Of a stretch of 64,000 nt of DNA, positions 21,470-31,752 are shown in pieces (position 1 is the first letter of the stretch; each line of letters starts with the position of its first letter). The DNA comes from Diabrotica undecimpunctata (Eukaryota; Arthropoda; Insecta; Coleoptera; Chrysomelidae), in contig NC_092807.1 in NCBI RefSeq assembly GCF_040954645.1, positions 51,861,481 through 51,925,480 on the forward strand. The letters run 5' to 3'. A program made the translations under genes and the position numbers. Below the pieces are notes generated by a model. It made no database searches. It was not told where the DNA came from and saw only the letters and a list, made by a program, of their open reading frames with translations.

Positions 21470-22369
21470 CTATTTTTCAATGTGCCTAAAAAGGAACCGT
21501 CTTGTCGTCCTTAATACTCTATTTGTTGTCATTCGGCTTAAATGATTCCATTCTACTCTTTTATTTCTTACCCAGTACTTGATGTTTTTTTTTCACCTTG
21601 CATCTACGTTGTATATCTGTAATTCTAGCTCTGCCCCATAGTGTTTTTACCATCAATGTTTCTGTTTTCATCTCTGCTGTTTCTATCATCCATTTTGTCC
21701 TCTTTGTATCAGGTCGTGTTTCTGCCGCGTATATCATTATTGATCTGATGACTGTTTTGTAAATTCTGCCTTTCATTTCTTTCCCCATATTTTTATTTCT
21801 CCATATTCTTTCACGGTATAACACGACTACCACTGAACTGTTCCGCGCTGCAATAAGCAAAGTGAAGATAGCCGTGATGATCGCCAACGTCCGGAACGGA
21901 TAGGCACTTTAAGAAGAAGAAGATATTCTTTCATTCACGCAACCTGCAGCTCTGTTTGCTCTATTTACTTGATCGTTCACATCTGGTTCGAGCTTTCCGT
22001 AGCTAGATAATGTGATGTCTAGATATTTAAACTCCATTACTTGTTCTGTTATCTGACCTTCCAACTCCAATTTACATCTTAGTAAATTTGCTGTTATAAC
22101 CATGCATTTTGTCTTTTTTTTTTGTGGAAATTAACATGTTAAATTTTCTGGCAGTTATATTAAATTGGTGCAGAATGCGTTGTAAACCATTTTCACTGAG
22201 AGAGTAGTATCTATTTGGTATCTTTTTTTACTTCTTACTTTTTTTATTATTTCATCCATAACGAGGTTAAACAATAGAGGACTCAGGGAATCTCCCTATC
22301 TTATCCCATTTCCAGCTTCAATAGGGTCAGTTAGTTCTTCTTCTACTTTTACTTTTATTGAGTTGTTTT

Positions 22370-22371
<2 letters not shown>
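21470..22371 (-). pseudogene. RTE-type reverse transcriptase fragment with nested insertion
   Basis: On the minus strand the fragment begins in the RT palm (DSLSPLLFN region near 22,290), passes QVMEFKYLDITLSSYGKLE and NRANRAAGC, is interrupted by a 109-bp insertion (21,814-21,922), and continues with RIWRNKNMGKEMKGRIYKT and IYAAETRPDTKRTKW to about 21,470. Wording is close to the plus-strand LINE at 3841-5331 (QVMETQYLG, NRAAGCLNN, AYTAETRADTAKTQR), so both belong to one family. Several stops make it inactive. Confidence 0.8.
21814..21922 (+). mobile_element. 109-bp LINE 3'-end copy nested in another LINE
   Basis: Direct repeats atattctttca at 21,803-21,813 and 21,923-21,933 flank a plus-strand fragment encoding the last 23 or so residues of a LINE protein (TTELFRAAISKVKIA, ending VRNG and stop), then a gcactttaagaagaagaag tail. 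Ignoring the insert and one repeat makes the host LINE frame continuous across the site. The same C terminus occurs at 52,068-52,470 and 58,052-58,936. Confidence 0.88.
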
Positions 22372-22420
<49 letters not shown>

Positions 22421-22436
22421 TATATATATTATATAA
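22372..22436. repeat. (AT)n microsatellite
   Basis: About 65 bp of AT dinucleotides with a few interruptions separate the RTE fragment from the Penelope-like 3' end. Confidence 0.95.
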
Positions 22437-23785
22437 ATTGTTCAGAAAGGTTTCCGCGATGAGTACAATTAAACCTAGAGCTAAGATTAATACTATTACA
22501 GGAATTAATATTAAACTCACCAGTCTTACGGATTGAATCGCGTCGATTATCATTTCGCCGAGTTTTCGACATCTTCTTCGATGTCTTCTTCAGGGCTTCC
22601 GAGGTCTCAGTCTCCTGAGTCACTGATCACTAATCAGAGCATTACTGGTACTGGGAATAGAGGACATGTCATTTATACCGTCGATGGTGACGTGGCTTGG
22701 GTGGTGGTTGGCCCGGGGGCCAGCGTAGGAATTGGTGCGGGGATTGGCGCGGGGTTGGCGCGAACATTTCTGACAGTAGGATTTTCAATGACGGGTGGAG
22801 TAATGGTATTTACTTTATGAGAGGTCTCCAAGTCGAAGGTAACCGTATGCCGACATCTCGTTTATTGAGACAATTTGGCCTTTTTTCAATTTCTATGGTT
22901 TCTCGGATACTTCTTGATTTATAGAAGCGGATGGGGGCTATGGTTCTGGAGTTTTCAAAATCACTTGTGCGACCTGTATGAAGATGGTGTTGATCTGAAA
23001 TTGAGTCGGAATTGCGAACAAAAATGGAATGTTCATAAATCCTATTTTGGATTCTACGATTTGTTTGGCCTATATAGGATCGGGGGCAGTCTGCAAAAGG
23101 AATTTCATAAACTCCGTATTGTTCATTTGGAATGTTGTCTTTGATTGATCGGACAAGAGATGAAAGATTTTGTTGGAGGTTTTATTCCCCTTGATTTTAG
23201 AATTTTGTCGATTTTGTCAGTGACACCTTTGATGTAAGAAAGAAAAGCTTTCGTATGATGAGGGTCTAAGTCTTTGGGTTGAGATTGAATAGGAGATTGA
23301 TGTGTGTGGATCCTTCTATTAATGTGATTTTCGCTTTAACCGTTTTGGACGAGGGCTTGTTTTAAACTAGAGAGCTCAGCGGGTATACTTGCATCATCAC
23401 AAAGGCGTATTGATCTGTAGATAAGTGTATTAATAACTGAATTAATTTGTGAAGTGAAATGATGAGAGTTGGCATGCAAGTAACGTTTGGTATGGGTGGA
23501 TGTTCGATAAACAGAGTGATAAAAACCTTGGGATTCGTTATTCTTTATGATAACGTCGAGAAACGGTAGGGATGAATCAGTTTCCACCTCCACCGTGAAC
23601 TGGATACTAGGATATATACCATTCAGACGGGTTTGAAAAGATACCCAAGGATCCCTGCCATGGGGACAAATGACGAATGTATCGTCAATATATCTTAGCC
23701 AACATGTGGGTTTGAGCATTGATGTGGATAGTGCTGGGGTCTCGAAGTCTTCCATAAAGATATTGGCAATTACTGGGGATAGTTA
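22437..23785 (-). mobile_element. Penelope-like element, 5'-truncated, decayed
   Basis: The minus strand carries the last RT motifs, a GIY-YIG endonuclease and a conserved 3' tail (22,640-22,437) that recurs twice at 60,985-61,455. The 5' truncation lies at about 23,785, within the RT just before the SPVIANIF segment. Its 3' end abuts (AT)n, a setting also seen for the copies at 61 kb. Confidence 0.85.
22640..23785 (-). pseudogene. Penelope-like RT plus GIY-YIG endonuclease
   Basis: Between 23,755 and 23,336 an open minus-strand frame carries RYIDDTFVI (RT motif C), LPFLDVIIKN and HTKRYLHANSHH, all typical of Penelope-like RTs. After frameshifts the endonuclease follows: YGVYEIPFADC at about 23,121-23,090 and RSYIGQTNRR at about 23,085-23,056, the GIY and YIG halves of the GIY-YIG motif, then IETIEIEKRP-like wording. 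These proteins extend reverse transcripts from nicked DNA. Stops and frameshifts between the domains and the missing N terminus make it inactive. Confidence 0.85.
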
Positions 23786-23808
23786 AGAGGAATATATCTG
23801 TCTGTTTA

Positions 23809-24286
23809 CATATTAAAACATAGCTTTTAATTCCAAACAACTTTTTATAATAACAATTTTCGATATTGTAAAATATAAAGGTAGGTACCTTACTCTTGAA
23901 CGACATTCATAGTTTTTGACATACCTCGTATATTATTAATAAAACTTGATATCTGATAGTTGCGACTTAGATTTTAGTCCATGCAAAGCGTCCATGCGTA
24001 AAATTAATAATAAATAAGTTATCATACTTGTAATAAATAAAAATTATGATGCGAATGAGTAATTTGACAGAAATTTGCTAAAAAATAATTTCAATTGAAA
24101 GGATGTAATTGCATATTAAAATATAGTTTTTAATTTCAAACAACTTTTTATAATAACAATTTTCGATATTGTGAAATATAAAGGTACTTTACTGTTGAGC
24201 AAAATTCATAATTTTTGACATACCTTATATAATATTGATAAAATTTGATATCTGATGATTGCATCTTAGGTTTTAGACCATGCACA
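23809..24286. repeat. Diverged direct repeat, two copies of about 175 bp
   Basis: Copy A at 23,809-23,986 and copy B at 24,112-24,286 share long blocks such as caactttttataataacaat and tgatatctgat at an offset of about 303 bp. No coding potential or known family was recognised. Confidence 0.85.
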
Positions 24287-24398
24287 ACTTTTTATAAAGA
24301 ACATCTTTTTCTCGTAAAATTAATAATAAAATAGTGTCCATATGATGCAGACTTAATTGGACACACTGTACACATGGAAAGTTTACATTTCAGTAAAA

Positions 24399-24812
24399 GC
24401 TTGCTATCGCTTTGATGATTTGAAAAGCCGAATATATATGGCGCAAGAACACAATTCGTCAAACACTCCACGTATGAATCGGTATCATTAAAGTCTTATA
24501 ACGCGTTATTTCTGCATAACCGTGCTTCGACAGTGACTCGGGTAGATACAAATTCACACACAGAACGGCCAACAAATGTCTCCGCTTATATCCCATCTGA
24601 AGTGGTAACTACAAAAGGTGCCAGCTTCTTTGATGACCATGAACGAATTACGATTTAATAAAATCGTTTTCTATCTTCTTGAACTGTTCTAAAACTGCAA
24701 AGTTTACATTTTAGCAAAATGAAATGATACCGATTCATACACGAAACGTTTGAGAAATTGTGCTCTTGTGCCATGTATATTTGGCTTTTCAATTCATCAA
24801 AGCGATAGCAAT
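24399..24812. repeat. Diverged inverted repeat, about 90-bp arms
   Basis: The left arm 24,399-24,489 (gctatcgctttgatgatttg...) is the inverse of 24,724-24,812 (...aattcatcaaagcgatagc) with scattered mismatches. A direct copy of aaagtttacatttYagYaaa precedes both. It looks like a foldback or MITE relic of unknown family. Confidence 0.75.
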
Positions 24813-24953
24813 ATGCAATTTTCATTCATGAGTTTCATTCATTATCACCTATGTTATGTGATCTTTGGATTCTGCTGAATTGAATGCTGGTTTTTCTGCG
24901 CATTAACACAAAATCGAGGATGATTATCTAAAGAACAAAATTTTAAAACAGCT

Positions 24954-25169
24954 TTGAATTGCATCCAAACATTACAAGTTTTTCATTTTTACAAAACGAA
25001 ATTTGCCCTTTCCAAGAAATGGATGGAAAGATTCCCCTGGTTGTCATATTCTGAATATAAAAGTAGAGCATACTGTATAATTTGCTCCGTAATGAGACAT
25101 TTGTTTAATGAAGGTAAAAGAGGTCATCAGCGGGTTGGCCAGCTTATAGCCAACTCTTTTTGCAAGTAG
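24954..25169 (+). pseudogene. TTF-type zinc-finger fragment (ZMYM1/hAT-like)
   Basis: The segment reading KKWMERFPWLSYSEYKSRAY, then CIICSVM and GKRGHQRVGQL, matches the TTF-type zinc finger found at the N terminus of hAT-family transposases and ZMYM1-like proteins (WL.KFPWL.YS...AYC.YC pattern). It is 71 codons, ends at a stop and has no adjoining dimerisation domain, so I read it as a relic. A domesticated exon cannot be excluded. Confidence 0.55.
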
Positions 25170-25480
25170 AAAAATGCACTAGAAATATTAGAAACTTATA
25201 TACAATCAGTAGTTTCGATATGATGCCACTAAAAACCTAGAGATTTCTAGAGATTTTTAGAAAAATAGTTCTTTTTTTTCCGTAAGGCACAATCCAACCT
25301 TACACGTTTGAACACCCACCTGTGAGGATCCTTACTAGTGATACAAGAAGCACATCGTCTAGATGTCCCATGTTGAGGTATTAGCAAACATTGATCAAAG
25401 CGTTTCTCATAAGGCACAATTTTTTTGAAATATTTCCATGTGAAGCAGGGAGAAGCAACCCTACTTGGTGAAGGTTTACT
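25170..25480. other. No gene recognised
   Basis: Short interval before the piggyBac-like relic with no supported feature. Confidence 0.4.
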
Positions 25481-26605
25481 ACAACTGACGGCGATTAACC
25501 CTTAAACTACAGATACCTTAAAAAAATTCAGGTTTGGAAATGCGCATTTGACTTTGTGTTGGAAGAGAATAAAAGAATTCACAACACATATATCTATGAA
25601 ATGTCACAAAATTCGGTGCCACCATCTCTTTGATTTGCGCAATCTTATACACAGATTTCAGCATATCTATTTTGTCAACATAGCCCATATGCTGGTTATA
25701 TTCTTTAAAAATCGTTGGACAGGCCACGACTTGTGAATTTCCGTCTTTTTGCTCGCGGGAAACAGTTGCTTCTTCTGAAGGGTTTTGATGATTTCCCAAA
25801 AAATGTACTATTTTCCGGTCTCTCCACTTTAGAAACACCAGTCCATCTTTGCTGAAACTCGAGTTCGATTGTCCTCGGATGATATCTTTTCGGTTAGGCC
25901 TGACAGTGCCGCACGCATAAATACATTCTGTTTGAAGTTTTTTTGTAAGGCCATAGAGTTGGAAAAGTTATCAAAAAAACATGATATCCTTTTGCCGCCA
26001 CATCTCGAGTCAAAACTAAGATAACTCTTTGGCTCAAATCTTTTTCAGGTTGATCATTAGTTTTTCCAACTTACCTATATCTGAAATTGGCAAACATATC
26101 CATTCTCGTCAGATCGAATCCAAACTTTATAACCCCTCTTGATAGGTTTTAGAGGCATACATTGCTTTAGACAACTACGACCTTTGAAACGAATAATAGA
26201 TTCGTCTATGGTTTGATGTTTTGAAGGGCCATATGAAGAACAAAACGTTTCTGATAAAGTATCCAATAAAGGGCGAACTTTATACTACGTGTCATAATTT
26301 GGAGAGTCGCGACGAGGCATCACCGAATTATCTGCTAAATGCGCGTTTCCAAGATGGCAAGCAAACTAATCTCCAGACATAACTGAACTCATGTAGTGAT
26401 CTCGTAGTTCCTCTCTAGATGACGAGTATCTTATCGACATAACTGGGCAACCTTTTTATTCTTTAATTTTTAAAAATTTGAATTTCTGTGGCAGAAGTTG
26501 GTGTAAATGAAAAGTCTCCATCACGTTTCTGACGAGAGTAAAGTTACTAACTCGCCATCTGAAGGAATGTTCTCTAACAATGTGAATAGACCATCCGACG
26601 ACATA
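25481..26605 (-). pseudogene. Second piggyBac-type transposase, decayed
   Basis: Reading the minus strand from about 26,605 gives a family-like start (MSSDG) and, after breaks, QTIDESIIRFKGRSCLKQ, MPLKPIKRGYKVWIRSDENG (26,266-26,075) and then YNQHMGYVDKIDMLKSVYKI (25,838-25,518), in the order seen in piggyBac DDE domains. At least four stops or frameshifts separate them. Protein wording differs from the element at 1-1169. No TTAA-flanked ends were identified. Confidence 0.8.
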
Positions 26606-26865
26606 TTGTTTAGCTCACTGTAAAAAATAAGTATATATCTAGTTTCCTAGTGGTTTCAGGCTGTAAATTGAAAACTTTTAGTAATAGAAAGTATTAATCA
26701 TAGATACAAATATTTTTAACATTGTAAATAAAAAATAAAGTTACCTGTCTAGAGAAATAATCTTAAAACCACCAAAATTGCTTATACCACTAGCCCGGTT
26801 CAAAACATTTGTTATTACCAACTAATAACTGAATAACGAGAATGTAAATGGTGGTGCGCCATATA

Positions 26866-29056
26866 CAGGGTGTTTCAAAAAAAGGTAACTCCGTCTCTAG
26901 GGTAGGTCAAAAACTGAAAAATAATTGGGGTTTGCTGAGTAAAAAATTTTTGTAACGCCATCCGTTTTCAAGATACAGGGCGTTGAAGAAAAAAAAATTT
27001 TACGCATTTTTTACGATTTTGCCGAAACTACTGGCAACATTGTAATGAATTTTATACGAATATGTTTTGGAAGCTGATACATCCCATGAATTTGTTTTTA
27101 TATCTGATTCTCATAGAGGGCGCTAGTTACCCGAATCGTACTAAGTATTAGTCAATATAACTTTTTTAAGAGTATAATTATTAATCAAAATTTCAAGTAA
27201 ACTTAAACATTCAATTGTACAAGAAAAAGGTACTCTTGGTAAAACTCGATACTGTGTACCGTTTTCGGAATATTTTGATTTGAAAATTATGAAGTAATAA
27301 TTGATGCTGGTATAAAATAGTTAGTAATTAAACAAAACTCAAAAGAAGAAAATTAAATTAATGACTAAGAACATAAAATAAAATTCAATTACAGTAAGTG
27401 TTTAAAATGCCCTCCGTTTTCGCGAATATACAAGTCTATTCTTTTTTCTACAGATTCCATTAACCTTCTAAACGGTAGGGGATCAGCTATGATGTCATTA
27501 AATCGACGTTGAATTCTTTCTTCCAATTCTTGGCGTGAATTTACCTCTGTAGTATAGACCTTTTTTCCTTAATATACGACCAAACTGCGTAGTCCAAAGG
27601 GTTAAAATCGCATGACCGAGGAGGCCAATGAATGGGAGCTTCTGCACCTCTACCAATCCATCGATTCGGAAAATGATTACTCAACCAATTACGACACCTT
27701 CTATCAAAGTGTGGTGGAGCTCCATCGTGCATAAAAAATAAAGATCTTCGCTCGTTTAGCGTTAAATCTTCTAATATCTCGAATAAGGAATTGTTTAAAA
27801 AATCAAGATACATATCACCATTTAAATTTCCAGGTAGAATATGATAACCTATTAATTTGTTACCTAAAGTTGCTGCCCAAACATTAACTTTAAATGAGTG
27901 TTGGTAATGTGATACTCTTTTGACTCGTGGATTCTCATGACACCAGTAGTGTGCATTATGGGAGTTAAATATACCTTGTTGCGTAAAGGTGGCCTCGTCC
28001 GTAAAAAGAATGCATTTTAAAATATTTGGATTGTGGGCTGTCCTTTGTTGCAATGTTTCACAAAAATCCACTCTAACCGGTAGATCATCTGGCAAGAGCT
28101 CTTGGACTTGTCTGTAATGATAAGGATGTAATTGCTATTCTTTCAGTATCCGCCAAGTACTTGAAGAAGAAGTATTTGTTTGTCTTGCTATATTCCTTAC
28201 GCTAACTGTTGGATCTTGATCAAGTAAATTTAAAATATTATTTTCTTTATTAATTGTTCTTGTTGTTCTTGGTCTACCAGAATTTATTTTATTTGGTCTC
28301 ACATTCCCAGTTTCTCGACAACGTCGTTCAAAGGCTCTAAATGTTTTTTTACTTGGTAAGTTTCTTCTAGGAAACTTTTCTGCATAACGTGTCACAGCTG
28401 CACTAGAACATCCTAAACATTCGCCTAAGGTTAATAACATGTCAGTGTATTCAACATTTGAGTACATTTTGATTTGATTTTACAAATAACAAGGTTTCAA
28501 AACTCTAATTATTGTTGATTTATCGTCATAACAATCAATAAATGTCAGATTTCCATGGCACACTTGGAGAAAATAGAGGTATACCTATTAGAACTTTATC
28601 ATTACTACCAGCATCAATTATTACTTCATAATTTTCAAATCAAAATATTCCGAAAACGGTACACAGTATCGAGTTTTACCAAGAGTACCTTTTTCGTGTA
28701 AAATTGAATGATGTTTAAGTTTACTTGAAATTTTGATTAATAATTATACTTTAAAAAAGTTATATTGACTAATACTTAGTACGATCCGTGTAACTAGCGC
28801 CCTCTATGAGAATAAGATATAAAAACAAATTCATGGGATGTATCAGCTTCCAAAACATATTCGTATACAATTTCATTACAATGTTGCCAGTAGTTTTGGC
28901 AAAATCGTAAAAAATGTGTAAAATTTTTTTTTTCTTTAACGCCCTGTATCTTGAAAACGGATGGCGTTACAAAAGTTTTTTACTAAGCAAACCCCAATTA
29001 TTTTTCAGTTTTTTACCTACCCTAGAGACGGGATTACCTTTTTTTGAAACACCCCT
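26866..29056 (-). mobile_element. Tc1/mariner-like transposon with about 450-bp terminal inverted repeats
   Basis: The ends cagggtgtttcaaaaaaagg (26,866) and the inverse of aggggtgtttcaaaaaaagg (29,056) are flanked by TA at 26,864-26,865 and 29,057-29,058. The inverted repeats extend to about 27,313 on the left and back to about 28,605 on the right, roughly 450 bp, and remain highly similar. The 2.19-kb element holds one minus-strand transposase pseudogene. Inverted repeats this long are unusual for Tc1/mariner elements, where tens of bp are common. Confidence 0.88.
27389..28467 (-). pseudogene. IS630/Tc1-type transposase with DUF4817-like N terminus
   Basis: The frame starts at ATG 28,467. 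The N-terminal helix-turn-helix region (YSNVEYTDMLLTLGECLG, then KFPRRNLPSKKTFRAFERR) resembles the DUF4817 domain of insect transposases, and a second HTH follows (SVRNIARQTNTSSSSTWRIL). One in-frame TAG lies at 28,137-28,135. The DDE domain follows in the same frame: FTDEATF, FMHDGAPPHFDRR and PPRSCDFNPLDYAVW hold the three catalytic acids. A frameshift in the T6 run at 27,561-27,566 displaces the last 55 or so residues, which end at 27,389. Two lesions only, so a recently inactivated copy. Confidence 0.85.
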
Positions 29057-29328
29057 TATTGTAAAGTACGCGGAGACTTATATTTCATACACCGTGAGTT
29101 GTTTTAGGCAAATACCACTAAGAACGTAGCTAAAAGTTTATTTGTATGTGGTTTCACAATGAAACAACTAGGAAACAAAGGGTAACACAAATTATGAATG
29201 TTCTTTTGAAAAATACTTTTTTTTTAATCAGAACACTCAAAAAAACTTTTATTTACGCTAGCAAAGATTTTAGTTATAATTTTTATATTAAATGCAAATG
29301 CTGAATTTGATGTTACAGTACCTCGCAA

Positions 29329-29560
29329 TTAGTGTTGTAAGATTCCAAAATGTTCTATGCTGACAGACGGTAAGCTCTTATTAAATTTGTGTGATAGAAT
29401 ATTCTGGATCCTAGCAGTCATTGTACTATAACTGATGTGTCTCATTTTTCTGAATGCAGCCCTACCTAAACTTACTCTTCTGAGTAGCTCACATGTTTGT
29501 TTGTCTCGCGTTAATCTTATTTCGTGGCCCAAATACACATATTTTTACACAAAATCTATG
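29329..29560 (-). pseudogene. RTE-type RT thumb fragment
   Basis: The minus strand encodes KYVYLGHEIRLTRDKQTCEL and RRVSLGRAAFRKMRHI, the segment just after the catalytic palm of RTE-like RTs. Only about 75 residues remain. Confidence 0.65.
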
Positions 29561-30450
29561 GGCGATTTTTCGATTTTTATAAGCTCATTGGGGATCAGAT
29601 TCGTCATCATTTTAATTAGAAATTCATCAATAAAAAAGTTCGTATTGGCCACTATTACATGGCACACCCTTTATGAAAAGTTTTATTGCAAGCAATGCGC
29701 AACTTAAAATACCATCGGCGTGTCCAAGTGTTTTTTTGGACGCGCCATATTTATTTATTATCGGATTCACTCTATTTGGCTGTCCTACTATTTATGCCTA
29801 CTGCAGAACTATGTAAACCAATAGGTCTCTGATAATAATAAAAAATACACTAGTTCGACCGAGGAGCACCTAGGAGTTAGCGAACTGACGAGGAGTTAGC
29901 ACCTAAAAATACTATAACTAGCCTAGCAAAGGCACACGCTATACATTTTGCGACGAACTGGACGAACATATACGTCAACGCCTTAAACAATCCCATGACA
30001 TAATGTTTGGATGTATATTAAAGATATAAAGTGCGCTGACGCGGCTAGTTAGCAATCTTACACTTTTGGAAACGCATAAGCGCCCAATACTCCACAAGGT
30101 GGGATAGAACTAGAGAGAGAGAACTATATAAAGAGGATAATTTTAGCCTTTTTTATCAATTATGAGGGGGTGTAAAATTGTAACATACTTTGTTCCAGGT
30201 AGACGGACATTCACATGGCACCATAGTCGACTTTGTAAGAGACATTGTCCTGGTCTAAGCTTAACTTCGGTACTGGGTCTATCTTCCTTCGTACTCACTC
30301 GTGTCTGACTCACATTTCTCTCGTCTCCCGTGATTACTTCTGCCTTTTCCCTAATTTTCAGATCTGCTCTCAGGTATTTATATGGCCCATTCCACTTTCT
30401 GTGTCTTCTACCTCAGCTCCGGCTGTCTCAACCTGTTACTGCTTTTTGAG
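29561..30450. other. No gene recognised
   Basis: Only short frames without recognisable motifs. A C/T-rich stretch at 30,245-30,440 shows no evident function. Confidence 0.4.
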
Positions 30451-30923
30451 TGTATTGTAGTATTTTTATTAAATGTAATTTATTGTCTTTATTTATTATA
30501 AAAGGTTCTACATTTATAATTTTCATAAGTTTATTAGAATCTTTATATATTTATTACAGTTTTACACTTTTCGCTAAGAACTAGAACACAACTACTTTAA
30601 TTTATATCATTTATTTACAATGTTTATTTCGGACTAAAAACTCGACTTCATATTCAAAACTAACTGTAACTTAAATAAAAGGTTCCTCTATATTTATACT
30701 AAACAACCATTAGACTAGAATTCCGCCGATTCCCTTCGAGCAGACGAGAAGGTCACCTGGACTGGTTTTCATTCGACCTTCTTCTGGAAACTTCGAATCG
30801 TAGGAGACCCGTCAGGTATTACCTGGAGTTTCTGCCGGCTGGTGTATGATCTAGAAAAGACTTGAATGGAATAGAATTAGAAATATAATGTTTACAGTTT
30901 TATGAGTCATATTTATCGTAACA
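30451..30923. mobile_element. LTR-like repeat, relative of the copy at 3379-3835
   Basis: It shares with 3379-3835 an AT-rich start leading to aaaggttcta and catttataa, a middle with aaaactaactgt, and the end atttatcgtaacaatat. The middle parts have diverged considerably. No target duplication is clear. Confidence 0.45.
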
Positions 30924-31323
30924 ATATCTTTGATGTAATTGTATATATGTATTTGTATATCATACCGCTGAATTCACAATTTCTCTCGCCATCGCATACA
31001 CAACTGAAATTCAATTTCTTAGGATTACTGTAATATTGTATAATTAGTCTTATCTATAAAAAATAGCAAATTGTCTTTAAAAAGTCATTCGCCTTGGGAA
31101 GAATGTTGCGAATAAAGGACCTGTTTTCCAAAAATAAATTTAAGTAGTAAATAATAGTTGCTTATTTGATGGTTTTACCATCATTAAATATAAATGGATA
31201 TTTCGCAGTAATACTGACAATCTTTTATAAGAAATATATTAGTTTGGTACTGTTATCCTAAAATAGTTCATTTATTATTTAGATCTACAGCTATAGTGCA
31301 TATTAATATGCTTATATTAATAT

Positions 31324-31371
31324 CCGGTCACTTTAGGTGAAAACATAGGTTTTCACCTAAAGTGACCGGAA
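31324..31371. repeat. Perfect 22-bp hairpin
   Basis: The arm tccggtcactttaggtgaaaac is followed by atag and the exact inverse complement. It opens a region rich in accggaa motifs and may be the tip of a degenerate foldback element. Confidence 0.95.
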
Positions 31372-31660
31372 GTCGATATTTGAACTCTTCGAGTAACTTT
31401 GTGTCGATTGATATACGATTTCACTAATTTTGAGGCATTTTTGCAAAACTTCCAGTCTTTAAACCTCCTTCCAGTCCTAAAACTTTTTAACCGGAAACAA
31501 CATCAAAACCGGAACTAAATATTCGAGTACAACTTTTTAATAGGCGTCGATTGATATATCACATGTCCATTGGATATATCACATCACATTTCTGCGACTA
31601 TGTGGCACTTCCGGCTTTTTAACCGGAAGTGATACAAAAACCGGAAGAATATACTTATTT
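31372..31660. repeat. Region of repeated accggaa motifs
   Basis: Between about 31,360 and 31,650 the string accggaa or its inverse ttccggt recurs at least six times, often in pairs such as cttccggctttttaaccggaag. A cgattgatata string also recurs near 31,405 and 31,548. No gene is seen. Confidence 0.6.
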
Positions 31661-31752
31661 GTTATTTTGTCGAACATACATTATCGTATTTTTTCAACCT
31701 ATTCGTTTTATAGTATAAAGTTATACTATAATTCGAAAAACTTATTTAACGA

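Noticed and set aside
22429..22623. Short Lys/Arg-rich frames in the Penelope 3' tail as independent genes
   Set aside because: They repeat at 60,902-61,087 and 61,318-61,455 and are part of the element's 3' region.
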